Program-made: the position numbers and the translations under genes | Notes under the pieces: model-generated | Databases searched by the model: none | What the model saw: the letters and a program-made list of their open reading frames with translations, nothing else | Told to the model about the DNA's origin: nothing | DNA from: Dermatemys mawii | Taxonomy: Eukaryota > Chordata > Testudines > Dermatemydidae | DNA length: 64,000 bases | Assembly (NCBI GenBank): GCA_007922305.1 | Contig: ML677364.1 | Span: 14,894,606 to 14,958,605, forward strand | Reading direction: 5' to 3' | In this document: positions 20,925 to 33,659 of the stretch, one piece after another | Position numbering within the stretch: the stretch's first letter is position 1 | Layout: each line of letters begins with the position of its first letter

Positions 20925-22233
20925 GGCTATGATGCCAAAAGTTATGCCGTTTTAATTAAAGTGCTTTAATTAAAGTGCTGTTGCATGTCCACACTATGCT
21001 CCTGGTGTTGGTGGAGCACATCCAAACTAGCAGCTCTTGCATCAACAAGAGCAGTGCACTGTGGGTAGCTATCCCACTGTGCAATTGACTGCAGGGTGAT
21101 TTGGGAAGTGTTTGCGGTGCCTCATGGGGCAGGTTTCTCAATCCCATTGTTCCATGAGCATCCTACTAGACTGCCAGTCACTTTTCAATTGAAGTGTGTG
21201 TGTGTGGGGAAGAGAGTGTTACAGGACGCGTACGTCAGTTGCCAATTTTCATAGGGCAAATAAGCACCCCAACTTACACAATAAGCCAAAAATCAAGCTA
21301 ATCCCATTTAAAAAAAAAAAAAAAAAAAAGCCAGTCCCTAAGAATCCCCAACACTGTTTGTGACTAGATCCCTACAGCGTGCAGTCTGGGACTGTGAGCC
21401 CACTGTACACCACTGACTCTCTCTCCCCTCCCTTACCCCAGCTTGCTGGGAGCCAATCAAAAAGTAAAGAAGCAATAAGCTACAAACCAAACGAACAACA
21501 AGCTACAAGCCAAAAACTAGCCAACAAGCAATTTACAAGCCAATTAAGACAAAAACAAGCTCAATGTGTGTGGTTTTATCATGGGTTTGGCCTGTCTATG
21601 TGTATGGAGTGGGATTGGATGGGGGAAGAGAGACAGAGTGTGTGTCAGCATACTGTCTTGTAAATTCAGACAGCAGCTGGAAGCAGCCAGTTTTGAGGCA
21701 GTGGGAGGGGGACACCCCTGGCATCATATCCTGCCTCTCGCCATGGCTGTTCACAGCAGTCTCTCTCTCTCACACACACACATCCGCCCCCGCCTGCCTG
21801 CCTCTGTGTTTGGGGTGTGTGAGAGAGCAGCATTCCAGGTTAGTGATTTGCTCTTTGCTGCCCAAGGCAGAGGTGCACACTCAGCTGTCAGAACAGAATT
21901 TTGAAAGGGGAGGGGTGCATGCCTGCAAAGTTCAAAATAGTGAGCAGAATGGTCACTGTGTTTGACAGCTGAGTGCCCACTTCTGCCCTGGGCATTGTGG
22001 GATACTGAGGAGGCCAGTTCTGGCAATATAGTGAACGGCAGTATCTACACTGAAAATTTGTCATTTTAATTTTGCCGCAAAAAACCTTATGACTCTTGTT
22101 GAGGTGGTTTTATTTTATTGTTGAAACTGAATGGTTTTGTCACCAAAAGTGGCACTGCAGTGTGTACACCTCCACGTTGTGTCGCCAAAAGCTGCCTTTT
22201 AGCAACAACGCTCTGCAGTGTAGAAAAGGCCTA
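20925..22233. mobile_element. non-autonomous DNA element, about 1.3 kb (Harbinger-like right end)
   Basis: The right end (GTCGCCAAAAGCTGCCTTTTAGC ... CTGCAGTGTAGAAAAGGCCTA) matches a turtle MITE whose termini read GGCCTTGTCTACACTGCA. The left end near 20925 (GGCTATGATGCCAAAAG) is eroded and I may have joined two elements. It contains a poly-A tract at 21310-21329. The frames at 21379-21965 are low-complexity chance frames. Confidence 0.55.
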
Positions 22234-22537
22234 AACTGAATCTAAGGTTAAGTCCGCTTACTATTTTAGAACAAAAACAAATACTTTCATCTCCACAACA
22301 AATGTAACATTCAGCTTTCCTTAAAGAAGCTGAATGTTGTCATTCATCTCCTTCCCCAAGAAAAAGTAAGCTTTACATTTGGGAAGTTGTTCACATTCAG
22401 GTGCTGGTTATAGCTGATGTACAGGGAATGATCCCCATTTTCTGCAGGGAAGAGTTAAATATAGTGGAAAGATTTTTTTTTTTTTTCCGTAAACCTTTTC
22501 CCAGTGAAAAAACTGCAAGACTTGCTTTGTGCTAATA

Positions 22538-22890
22538 CAGCGGTTCTCAAACTGGGGTCACGACCTCCCGGGGGGTCGTGGCCTAATTCCAGGGGGGTTG
22601 CAAGCCTCCGATGCTGCTGAGAAACCGCCGAATGGAATGCTTCCACCTTCAGTGGCATGGCGGTGGACACACCATGCGTGTCAGTGTGTTCTCCGAAAAG
22701 CCTCCAAAGTGCTAGTTTCCGCTTTTGGCAGCATTTCGGTGGACACACAGACTTGAATGGTATGTCCGCCGAAATGCAGCCAAAAGTGTGAGGTTTCAAT
22801 TCGGTGGCATTTCGGCAGACATACCTGTGTGGCAAAAGCAATCGGATTGGAAAAAGAGGGTTCTCAAACTTACCGCTTATGCAACCACCA
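22538..22890. mobile_element. hAT miniature with satellite-like interior
   Basis: It begins CAGCGGTTCTCAAACTGGGG, the same terminus as the copy at 63350. The 8-bp string TGCTAATA flanks both sides (22530-22537 and 22891-22898), a perfect hAT-length duplication. The right end is unusual: GGTTCTCAAACTTACCGC near 22860 is in direct rather than inverted orientation. The interior (about 22615-22820) repeats degenerate TTTCGGNGGACA / CCGCCGAA units. Confidence 0.75.
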
Positions 22891-22898
22891 TGCTAATA

Positions 22899-24699
22899 CA
22901 ACTTATGATATTCAAGAAGATATCACGTTGCCAATAAATAGGAAAATACTAGCAACAATGATAAGTTCACAAAACCAAGTACTTTTATGATGTATCCAAG
23001 TCATAGGATTTGGAAGTCTTTTCCTCAGAGCAAGAGATTTTCAAATCTAGAGCTCTTTGGAAATCCCTATATTTATATCGGTTTTGCACCATTTATAAAA
23101 CACATCCACAAACCTCAGGTAATTCAGCATCCAAATCCCAATGAAATTAAGTGGAAATTGGGCATCTAATTCCCTTAGTACCTTTGAAAATTCCACCTCT
23201 GGCATTTGAAAACCCAGCTATCAAAAGTCTATAATAAGCCTCTTTCATTTTCCATGACCAAAAGACATACAAACAAACCTTCACAGTATTTGTAACATCT
23301 ACAGCATACAGCTTCCAAATTTAACTTGTCCAAGGGCTGGTATTTTAAACTTTCACAAACCTAACAAAGACTTGTGATGAACAGGACTTGCTACAATCAG
23401 GTTTCCTTAACCGATGATACACTTGCCAGAAAGTTCTCATTCCTCTACACATCCCATCACCACCAAAGAAGAAACTGTTAATGTCAAGTCATTGTTCATT
23501 CTGCCCTTTCCAAAGCCAAGTTATCTGTAGCCTCCTTTATTATGCTACTCACTGACGATTCCTGAGTTTAAAGGCAACAAGAACATTGTCCATTATAGCA
23601 ATACTCTTTTCCAGTTCTGTTTAGGAAAGTTATACAAATATCTGGAACTACATAGCTTCAAGGACCAATACATATTCCTCAAGGAATGTTAATATACTGT
23701 ATTCTTCATGAGGGGCTCACAAGCAGACAACATTATTCACATGAGATGGATGATTCACAGAGTCATGTCTCAAACCAGGCAGAGAGTTTATGGGCAAGTT
23801 TCAGTGTTCTCACAAGTACGTCATGCGTATCTGGCCCTATGCATCTCAGGCCAGTCAGCAGTTTCCTCACACAACTGTGGTAAAAGACTAAATGTTAAAG
23901 CTACTCATAAGAATTCTACAGCTTGGCACATTGTGACCATTACAAATGACATTAATAGATAAACAGTTCTGGAATCAGTTGGAAATTCAGGTTCATTAAA
24001 AGAAGAATGTTTGGTGTCAGGAAGTCAATTGCTTGCTTGGACCATACAACAGAATGAGACTGTGAAATCCTGTTGCAGATAGGAAAATGAAACTCGCATT
24101 GAGTGGTTTATGCCAAATTTTCTTCACTAGAGAGCGAACTACTGGCATGGCCTATCATGCCACTAGAGAATATTTTATACTCCTGTACACTTCAGCATCT
24201 TTCCCATATTTGACAGAGAGAGGGAACAGAACATCATATGTTTTAAACATCAGGTGTTAAGAAGTCATAAGCCATGACTTTATCATAAACCATGATTTGA
24301 ATTAAGGACAGCACCCAGTTTTATTTCAATATTCATAAAGGTATTATCTGCATAGCTATGAAGTGTCTTAGGTAGCAGGTTAGTGGATTAGTGAACACAC
24401 ATCCCACCCCAAAGAAGGTGACTGCAGCATTTTAACAGTTACTAGGGAACTGTACCTTGAGTCTGGCTCTTGCCCAGAAATTACAGCAATTGTGTTTAAA
24501 TCTTCCATTCTTATCTCTAAAAGTCAATTCTGATTTCCCCAGGAGTACCCATCCCAAACTCTGAATACTAGTCCACTAAAATAATCAAGTTACAATGAAC
24601 TACTAAAATACACAGCAAGTCACTCATATAACCCAAACTCATTCCAACTCCATTATACCACAATGAATAAGTTGATAGTCTGCAAGGCTGCACTCCATA
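22899..24699. other. no gene seen
   Basis: AT-rich, apparently unique sequence; nothing recognised. Confidence 0.5.
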
Positions 24700-25830
24700 T
24701 GTTTTATTGAAATACGCTTTGAGTGTAAATATGATGCAACTGGAATATGCTTTATGCAAGGTCTCTTGGAAGGTATCATAACAAAGGTTATAACATGCTG
24801 AATATATTCCTCCTATATGAATTTATGTATCATTCTTGTATCTGAAGCAACAAATATGAAGTATAACTCTGGGGTCCTATTATAGTTATGCAAAGTGTGG
24901 GCCACTGATGGTAGTTTAGAATCTTGATGGCTCCCATTTACTAGGACAATTGGTTGTAAATGGCTGTTTACTTGCAAACCTTCCTATATTCCTGTAAGCC
25001 AGCCTAGGAAGAATGGAGGCTGCAGGGAAATGGGGGGGGGGGGTGTCTCACAGGACACGTGACCATGTCACATGATACTGAAATCCATCTTAAATCAGGT
25101 ACTTTACCATTTAGAAGGAGGGGTAGGGACCCAGAGAGACAAAAGATTCCTGCCTTAGGCCAAAGCTATAAAAAGGGGTGGAACAGAACACAGAGAGTTA
25201 CCACCTGAGCTGGAACTAACAAGGACTGCACCAGGGGAAAGGATCAGGCCCAGACTAGAAAGGAGTCTAATCTGTGAAAGAAGATTATTGAAACATTTCC
25301 GAGGGTGAGATTTTTACCTGTAAACAGTTTCTTAATGTTTTTGCTTTATTTTGCTTGGTGACTTACTTTGTTCTGTCACTACTACTGTTAAGTTAGAGAT
25401 CACTTAAAATCCTGTTTTTTATACTTAATAAAATCAGTTTTGTTTATCAGTAAACTCAAAGTAAGTGATTAATTCCTGGGGGAGCAAACTGCTGTGCACC
25501 TCTCTCTATCATTGTTATAGAGGGCAGACAATTTATGAGTTTACCCTGTATAAGCTTTATACAGAGTAAAATGGATTTATTTGGGGGTTGGATCCCACTG
25601 GAACCTGGGTGCTGGAGATAGGTGACCTGCGGAGCATTTGTTGGTTTAAGTCTGCAGCTTTTGGGCATGGACCAGACCTGGGTTTGTGTTGCATTAGGCT
25701 AGCATGTCTGGCTCAACACAGCAGGGCTCTGTAGTCCCAAGCTGGCAGGGAAAATAGGCTCAGAGGTAATTCCAGCACATCAGGTGACAGTCCCAAGGGG
25801 GTCTCTGTGACTGAACCCATCATACAATCC
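24700..25830 (+). mobile_element. solo-LTR-like repeat (candidate endogenous retroelement)
   Basis: A strong TATA box (GCTATAAAAAGGGG, TATAAAA from 25167) and a poly(A) signal AATAAA (25427-25432) lie 260 bp apart in + orientation, a U3-R-U5 pattern. The right part ends GGTCTCTGTGACTGAACCCATCA, the end of an LTR family I associate with turtles. The left boundary is uncertain, I found no target duplication, and no internal retroviral genes are present. Confidence 0.55.
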
Positions 25831-25931
25831 ATCCCCCAATCGCTTCCTCTGACTCTTTCAATAGGTTCAGTGTGACCAGATGCTTGCATGTTCCCAGAAA
25901 TCCAATGAAGTCGAGTGACTCCACAGAGGTA

Positions 25932-26588
25932 CAGTAGACTCTCAATTATCTGGGATGATCGGGAAAAACTTAATCCGGGTTAATAAAATCCTGGATAATC
26001 AAGAGTCTACTGTGGGGGTAGTGCCCGGGCCGCCCTACACCCGGGGGGTTGGGGGGTGGGGTGCGCCGGCAGCCCTGTGGGGGGACGGGGTGGTGCGCCA
26101 GCCGCCCTGTGCGGGGGGTGTAGGAAGCCCAGGCTGACAGCAAGAGCTGAAACCCCGGCTGACAGGAGCCAGCAGGAAAACGGCAAACAGCAAAACTGCC
26201 CAAAGCGGCAGCGGGCATCCTACACCCAGGCTGGCAGTGGGCTGAGACCCCGGCTGGCAAGGGGCCACTGGGGGAAACCCCAAAGCGGCAGCAGGCTGAC
26301 CTCTCAGCCTGCCGCCACTTTGGGGCTTCCCCTGCAGGCTCCTGCCAGCCAGGGTCCTGCTGCCTGCCCCAGTCAGCTCCCACTGCTAGCCTGGGTGTAG
26401 GAAGCCCAGGATGACAGCGGGAGCTGAGACCCTGGCTGGCAGGAGCCTGCAGGGAAACCCCAAAGCAGTGGCAGGCTGAGCACTCAGCCTGCCGCCGCTT
26501 TGGGGCTTCCCCTGCCAACCCCTGTTTTAGATGTCCCGGTTAATCCGCAGCCCGGTTAACCCAAGCCCGGATAATCAGGAGTCTACTG
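25932..26588. mobile_element. Tigger-like element with GC-rich internal repeats
   Basis: Ends CAGTAGACTCTCAATTATC and GATAATCAGGAGTCTACTG sit in TA duplications (25930-25931 and 26589-26590), as for Tc1/mariner-Tigger. An extra internal terminus GATAATCAAGAGTCTACTG ends at 26012, so the first 81 bp are themselves bounded by inverted ends. Between 26030 and 26520 lies a GC-rich degenerate repeat (units containing GAGACCCNGGCTGGCAGGAG and AAACCCCAAAGCGGCAGC). The long antisense frame here (182 codons) is a by-product of the GC-rich repeats. Confidence 0.8.
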
Positions 26589-26590
26589 TA

Positions 26591-28186
26591 TAAGCATCTA
26601 TGCTCAAAGATCAATTTGCATGATCTGGGGGCAAGTGCAGCAGTTACACTAAACAGTGCAATACAGCCTGTCGCCACCAGGGGATTCATTATGGCCTTGA
26701 AAATGCCCTAGCCTTCCTGTAAAATATGGGATACATGATGATCAAGGCAAAATGATGAGATTTCAAGCCTCTGACATAATAATTTCAATAGTCAAAGGCA
26801 AAGCAACTCCCAGCACAAATTTCATCACTGTTGACTGCAGACATTCAAAAGGGCTTGGTGCATGTAGCCCCTTAGGTGCCTGGTCATGGCCACATGAGTG
26901 GTGGGGAAGTGGAAGACAGAGATGGTAGCAAACGGAAGCCAGGGATTTGCTGCAGGGAGTGGCTGTAGGATGCATGAGAGTTTCCAGGTGCATTGTGGGA
27001 AAGTCAGGGAGATGGATGGAATGAACAGGGGTGCAGTGGGGAGAAGGCTGCTGCAGAGGGGAGTGACAGTGGGCTGCTGTATATGTGGGAAGGGAAACCA
27101 TGGTGCAAAGCTGCTGGGGGAAAGGATTCATGAAGCAGTTTGCTTCAAGTGGTGACTTCTATGTATATGTGGTAGTTAGCAGGGAGGATGCTGGAAGAGG
27201 GACTGGGATTCAGGATTGCTGCACAGGATTTGGAGACGTAGGTGACAGTGTAACATTGGAGGTGAGCAGTGAGGGTGCACAGGTTTGGGGGTTGGTGGAA
27301 GAGGGAGAATGTGAATGGATGAGTGATGTTAGGAGGAAAGTATATATAATACTGAAGGAATATAATGGAAAAGAGGAATGAACAAAACAACAAGTATCCG
27401 ATAAAGGAAAAAACAAAACCAAGAAAAGAGAAAATGTGGATCTGAGCAAAAACTCTTTTTCATCAGCTTCCAAGAGCCTTTTGCACAAGATTCCCAGAAC
27501 GCTTCATCAAAACCCTCCTCAGCATGCTTAAGAGGTGGGTAGCAATCTCCCCCGTCCCCAAATGTGGGGCAGGGAGCAGGAAAACAAAATAAAGTTTGAT
27601 ATCTGGTACTTCCATTCCTTCACCTTGTTTTGTGAACTAGGCACCCCAGATTGAAAGAGTAATTCTTTGGAGTGGGCATCTTTAAGATTAAACTCTACCA
27701 ACAATTGTATCATTACCACCAAACCTATTAGATATACTTTGTTTTAAAACTGTAGTTCCAGTGTTAGGTAGAGACTTTATATTAAATAACTTTTGTATCA
27801 AATGAATATCTGTGAGCTAGTTTAAAATACAAATAAGAAGGAGAACAGAATATTATAACTAAAATGTCAAAAGATCAAAACCAGACAACATAAGGTCTGC
27901 AGTTTACAAACAGTTTTTGTTTAATAAAAATACCAACTTGGAATCTTTTATTCAGACTCAAACAACTAAGATTTGGCAGACAACAAAAAAGGCAATGGAT
28001 ATCCTGTTTGAGGAGAAAAAACAAAAACCAAAAACAAATACCACACACCAACCAACCCAAAAACTTGTTTTTACCTAGACCAAAATTCTGTTACTCAAGA
28101 GAAAAGACCTGGGATTAAAAGATTTCTTCTGAACAGATGGAGGATGAAGTATTCTCACCCTCCATCCCGTACAAAGCTGAAAGTTG
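26591..28186. other. no gene seen
   Basis: No exon or repeat recognised. A GA-rich stretch at about 26890-27380 gives spurious open frames on both strands. Confidence 0.5.
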
Positions 28187-28188
28187 TA

Positions 28189-28496
28189 CAGTAGAACCTC
28201 AGAGCTTCAAACATCTTGGGAATGTCTGTAACTCTAAACAAAAAGTTATGTTGTTCTTTCAAAAGTTTGCAACTGAACATTGACTTAATTCAGCTTTGAA
28301 ACTTTACTATGCAGAAGAAAAATGCTGATTTCCCTTTATTTTTTTTAGTAGTTTACATGTAACAGTACTGTACTGCATTTGCCTTTTTTTCCCCAGTCCC
28401 TGCTACTGCCTGATTGCGTACTTTCAGTTCAAAATGAGGTGTGTGGTTGACTGATTATTTCATAACTCTTGTGTTCGTATCTCTGAGGTTCTACTG
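28189..28496. mobile_element. Tigger-type MITE, intact, 308 bp
   Basis: CAGTAGAACCTCAGAG (left) and CTCTGAGGTTCTACTG (right) are perfect inverted termini inside TA duplications (28187-28188 and 28497-28498). This is the complete version of the fragment at 5440-5712. Confidence 0.9.
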
Positions 28497-28498
28497 TA

Positions 28499-30710
28499 CA
28501 CAATAAGCATACATTTAAAGTTGGGTGGGGAATATCTATAAAACTGCTGGAAGAGATCCAAGAAGAAAGGCTATTAAGTGATTCAAAATGTGATGATAGG
28601 GACAACGGACAAGTGGAATGAATTACCAGTTTAGTTACTAATTACTTCTGTCTTTTAACAAGCACAGTTAAAGACTTTTCTTTACAAGCGTCCATTTGCA
28701 TTTTGTACAGGTTGATGATAATTCCCTTCCCCTAAGTAGGTTTCTAAGACGATATGTGAGAGGAGTGTCAGTCTACATATGATTTGTTACATGCAATTTT
28801 AATCCACTGTCTCAACAGAAAACATGAATGATTAGAAGTGTGTTTCCTTTATCTCATCATAAAAAGTAGGATTTTTATTTCATTTGATGCACTTTAAGCT
28901 GTCTTGTCCCAAAATATCTGGTGTTCTTTATTTAGCTCACATCTCAAATGAAAAGTTTTATTAGAGTGAAATACTGTTCATTTGACAAACAGCTGAATAA
29001 ATTACTTAAGCCAGAAGCAAATAAACTACTAAGAGACTATTACAGGAAATCTGCTTCATGATTTGGTGAGAAGCTTTGTATGAAAGCTCAGAAATCCCTT
29101 TTTATGGGCTGTGTTTTCAGAGCTATGCGTAAAGAAACAGCAACTAGTTTAATAGACGCTGTTTACCACATTCCTGTGCGCTGCACTAATTCAAATACCC
29201 AATCTTGAAAAATTCACTTCCATGGCAAGTAATAAATTCTCCCTAGCAAAAGTGTGTGTACACGCATCACACACTAAGTCACCATCTTCCACACAATTTC
29301 TGCTTTCATTAGCAGTCTCCTTATGATAGCAAAGAACCTTCCAAATATTAACTGTTGTGGTACTGTCTGCGTCTCCAGACAAAGCACTTCAATGCTGCTA
29401 CTACCACTTACTCCTTTCCCCAACAAGTAGCCCTAGGATTTCAAATGTATCAGAGATTCCTATGGAAGATGAAGTGTTGTTCCCCTTTCCCACATTCTAA
29501 GGAAAAAGGAAACGCAACCAGGTAGAATCCATGTACCCTCCCCTTTTCCACTAGCTGAAGATGAACCCTGACCCCCAGAATTCCCTGGTGACTTGCCTTC
29601 CTTCTCCCTCCCCTCATACTCTTTACACACTCTTGTTCTATTGGTCTCTGGCTAGTAGATCTCTGGGTGCACTTTTATCTTCTTGCAATACTAAAGGAAT
29701 AAAGAATATGTCAATTACAGTAGTTTCTTACTAAACGGTATCCTCCACTCAAATAATGCCTTTCCCAGTATGTGGATCACCATAACAAGAGTCAGACGAG
29801 GACAAACATTTTAAGTATAGCTACTGCCCCACGTGACATGCCAAAGTAGGAACAGCAAACATTAATATACAGAAATTGTTTATGGCTGTGCAGTGTAGAG
29901 CTGAGGAGTATTCAACTGTTGCCAAGCTACACTGTCATGACTTTAAAGAACTTCTGCACTGCTGCAATAAAGTCATTTTGATTTAATGTGCACAATTGTC
30001 TTTTTATATAAAATCAGTGTAAAAAGTAAAAACCTTCAGATTCTGAGTCACAAATCTGAACTCTTTTCAGTGACAGAGGTAAGGAATAGACTGCTGAACA
30101 TTTTCAGCTTCATAGTACAGTATGTGTGGCTTTATTAAATAATATACCCACCAGAAATGGGGAACAACAATAGTACCAATGGAAATGCAATCATTAACTG
30201 CTCATTTAACGTGGAATTACATTTTCAGAATGATGTATGGGGGAATTTGATCCACATGCTATCAATATTAAAATGCATAATTTAACTGTATTTTGACCCC
30301 CACCATTTTCCCCCCCCCCCCCAAAGTCTGAATTTAAACCAACTAAAGAAGTGTACAATTGAGGCCAGGATGGTTAAAAATCACAATTTTTATTTATAAA
30401 TTTCTAGTTCTTTACAAAATAACCACCATATCATATTAAGATTATAAAATAAGAAGAATGTATTTATTTTTTACATTTTCCAATTGTTAGTAAAATTTCA
30501 GCAACTACACAGAGATTTTTTTCTGCTATGAAGTTCCACACTTTGAAAATCTCACCTGCGTGTGTCTAAATACAAGCTTAACTTTAGGCTCTTAATTTAA
30601 AACAAATTTGACGTGTGTTTATAACATCATGAACACTGAAGCACTTTTGTTTTGGAATGACAGATTTTATGCCATTTAGAGAGTCGTTTAATAAAAAAAC
30701 TTCAGTGCTA
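28499..30710. other. no gene seen; poly-C tract
   Basis: AT-rich sequence with no recognised exon or repeat. A C run of about 13 lies near 30310-30322. Confidence 0.5.
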
Positions 30711-30820
30711 GCCCCTGATGCTGCAAACACTCATGCTTACCTTTAAGAACAGGAGTAGTCCCTATTGAAGTGAAGTGAGTAAAGTTACACAACTGCTTAA
30801 GTGTTTGCAGAATCAGAGCC
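30711..30820. mobile_element. palindromic fold-back element, 110 bp
   Basis: GCCCCTGATGCTGCAAACAC at the left and GTGTTTGCAGAATCAGAGCC at the right are inverted copies, with ATGCTTACCTTTA and AGTTACACAACTGC inside. This is a common old amniote fold-back MITE type. Confidence 0.7.
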
Positions 30821-31286
30821 TTGCATTTACAGAACTGCTACTGACAAAGTAGTGAAAATTCAAAGAAGATACCCTACAGGAAGTGGCATTTTAAAAACCA
30901 TTTCAAAATTTAGGATATATTTTTAGCTTAATGTTGAAAGAGCACAAGTTTTCAAATTAGTTTTGCAAAGCCTTCACCTGATTTAGACTGCTGCTATTTT
31001 AAAATCAAGTGATTTAGGTAACTGATGTAAATTGCTTTATTTAAAGTAGCTTCACACTGGTTAAAATTCAATCTTCCTTCATACCATGCATGAATGCATA
31101 CAAGTGTTGTTTGAAAAAAAATAGGAACCTATGTGTGTGTCTTTTATGCATTTGGTTAGAATAATGGATTCACATTATAAACTGTAACCCCAGACACAAT
31201 AAGCTGAGCTAAGGTTACTGATCATGTCAGAACAATATACCTCCTTGCAAAGATTTGTCAAACACTTAATTAACACCCTCTGCTTC
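30821..31286. other. no gene seen
   Basis: AT-rich; nothing recognised. Confidence 0.5.
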
Positions 31287-31294
31287 CTCTACAG

Positions 31295-31851
31295 CAGGGG
31301 TGGGCAAACTTTTTGGCCCAAGGGCCACATCGCAGTTGCAAAATTATATGGAGGGCTGGGCAGGGAAGGCTGTGTCTCCCTAAACAGCCTGGGCCTGCCC
31401 CTATCTGACCCCCTCCCAATTCCTATCCCTGACTGCCCCCCTCAGAATCTCGGACCCATTCAATCCCCCCTGCTCCTTGACTCCTGACTGCCCCCTCCAG
31501 AGACCCCCACCCTATCCAATCCCCCCCACCATCTCCCTGTCCCCTGACCCCTAGTTCAGTCTCCCACCTCCTGACAGATCCCTAAGACTCCCATGCCTTA
31601 TAGAGACTCCTTATCCAACCCGAATGTTCCCCGTCCCCTGAACACCCTCCCAGAACCTCTGCCCCATCCAACCACCCCCTGTCCCCTGACTGTTCCCTGG
31701 GACTCCCTGCCCCTTATCCAACTCCCTGCCCCACATGTTCACACAGCCCCACCCCCTAGAGTGTTGTCCAAGCGGCATGCTGAGGCTGCAAAGGAGGGGG
31801 GACAACAGGGGAGGGGCCAGTGGCCCGCAGGCCGTAGTTTGCCCACCCCTG
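31295..31851. mobile_element. hAT element, 557 bp, perfect target duplication
   Basis: The ends CAGGGGTGGGCAAACT and AGTTTGCCCACCCCTG are perfect inverted repeats. The 8-bp duplication CTCTACAG (31287-31294 and 31852-31859) is exact. The interior is a degenerate C-rich repeat (CCCCTGACTGCCCC type) whose - strand is G-run-rich. It is the same family as 35141-35762. Confidence 0.93.
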
Positions 31852-31859
31852 CTCTACAG

Positions 31860-33059
31860 CATGTCCTCCGAGGCAGCAAGTGATTTTAAACTAACCGTTT
31901 TGCTAAATATTTGTCAGGAAAAATATATGCCTACATAGCATCAACTAGCCTTCTTTGGAGTGTGGCAAAAATAATACCATCCTTGCAAGAATTAATAAAT
32001 GACAAATTGTGCAAAGTTACTATTTGTATCACATCAGACCTTAGCCAATAGAGTTTACATAAGTTATTGGATAAAGTAGTTTTAGCCACTGTAGCGGCAT
32101 TTCTCCAAATAATGCCTGAGAATCTTAGAATTCAATCTACTGTTTTTAAATAACTATTCTGTGCAAACACAGTGGGCAAAAGTTTCAAGGCTAAAAAAAA
32201 AATCTGCTCATAAGAACATTAAAACCACAGGGAAATTGTCAGCAAAGTTTTTGTTTGTTTACCTTGGAGTTTCCCCTAGTATAGTAATTGTGCTGCTAAC
32301 ACCAAAGCTAACATTCTAGTCTAGCAGGTAACTGTTGCTCTGACTTAAAGGAACTCCTCTTTCTTTCCTAAAATGGAAGCTGTTTTAGAGCTCTGACTGT
32401 GCCAAAACTTCCAGTGGCATTCAAGAAAAGACCACTCCTCCTCCTTACAAACTAATGAAAACACAGCAAAATAGAGCAACTAATTTGGTACACATAAAGT
32501 GACAGGTCAAAACAATAAATATTTTCATACTGTACAAGACAGATCATGAAGCTTAGCAATTGTGTGGGGTTTTTCTTTAAGGCCATCATCACCTCCTCTG
32601 TAAGTGACCACAGTATCCCATATGTATGTATGATTCAACTGCCAGATGTGAGGACCACCACTCTGTGGGAGAATGATGTGCACTTCAGGCATCCCACCTT
32701 CCCTAAAAGATCTCAGCTAGGCACACCACGCTGTTGGGGTGGGGTAGGAAGACGGCTAAGGATTCCCCAGCCTTATATGTAGGTAGCATTTCTTCTCCCC
32801 AAGCTATCAGTGCACACAGAGACAACTCCCAGATTCTTTCCGTTCTCCCAGAGCAGACAATGAGCAGGCCAATGGGGCCAACATAATAGACCTGGCTTAT
32901 TTCCACGTCCCAGCCCTGTGGGAAATCCTCCCCCATCACCCTCTGCCTCATTTCCAGTCGCGCCACGTTCAGACAGGGCGATTCGCAGATAGGGCGATTT
33001 CCCCGCCATCATCGCGAATCCAGTTTCCCCGTGGATTAAATTCAACTGCAAACGGAGGA
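31860..33059. other. no exon recognised; likely intron 1 of the minus-strand gene
   Basis: Sequence downstream (in gene orientation) of the first exon. No acceptor-flanked open exon is convincing. A short direct repeat AGGGCGATT lies near 32978 and 32994. Confidence 0.45.
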
Positions 33060-33121
33060 GTCTCCACCTAAAACGTGGCCCCTCCCGGTCGCAAAAACGG
33101 AATTCCCCCCCCCCCCCTGCT

Positions 33122-33244
33122 TAGGGTGAGCCGATGTCCCGATTTTACAGGGACAGTCCTGATCTTTGGGTCTTTTTCTTATATAGGCTTCAATTGCCCC
33201 TCACCCCCATCCCGATTTTTCGCATGTGCTGTCTGGTCACCCTA
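33122..33244. mobile_element. Tc1/mariner-type MITE in the CpG island
   Basis: The element reads TAGGGTGAGCCGATGTCCCG ... TGCTGTCTGGTCACCCTA, with TA at both ends and inverted GGGTGA/TCACCC termini. It is an inverted-orientation relative of 47334-47455 and lies about 415 bp into intron 1 of the minus-strand gene. Confidence 0.85.
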
Positions 33245-33659
33245 TGCCCCAGGCTCACCCGCGGGGGGCGGCCCCCGCTCCGCTTGCCGCGCCCGCCCCG
33301 GCTCTTTGTTTGCTCTCGCCTAGCGGCGTCCAGCCTCGCACCCAGCCAGAGGGGTCCCGGCCCAGGCCGCCGCCACCCTGGGGCGCGCACCGCTGTACCG
33401 ACTACGGGGAGCTCCCCGCCCGGGGAGCCGCACGGGACGCAGCCCTGCAGCTCTCCCACCGGGGCGCCCCCACCCCACGACGCCAACCCCCTGCTCACTC
33501 CCCATACAGCCGCCCCCTTTGTCCCGCCGATGCTGGCAGCGGGCCGTAGCTCTCAGCACTCCACCCTAGATGACAAAAGGGAGAGCGCACGAGCTCCGCA
33601 AGAAACCCCCAGCCCGGGTCCCCGTCGAGGCAAGCAGGGCGAGTTGCCCAGCGTCTCAC

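Noticed and set aside
21379..21965. Frames of 94-133 codons on +
   Set aside because: Three overlapping frames over CA/CT-rich repeats inside a DNA element, without family features.
25970..26518. 182-codon - strand frame and its partners
   Set aside because: It lies wholly in the GC-rich internal repeat of a Tigger-like element. The repeating peptide reflects DNA repetition, not a protein.
26763..27488. Opposing frames of 82-122 codons
   Set aside because: Caused by a GA-rich strand with few stops; no Kozak, splice or domain support.
29191..29382. 63-codon - frame tested as a possible second exon
   Set aside because: No convincing acceptor and donor pair with matching phase and no recognisable domain.
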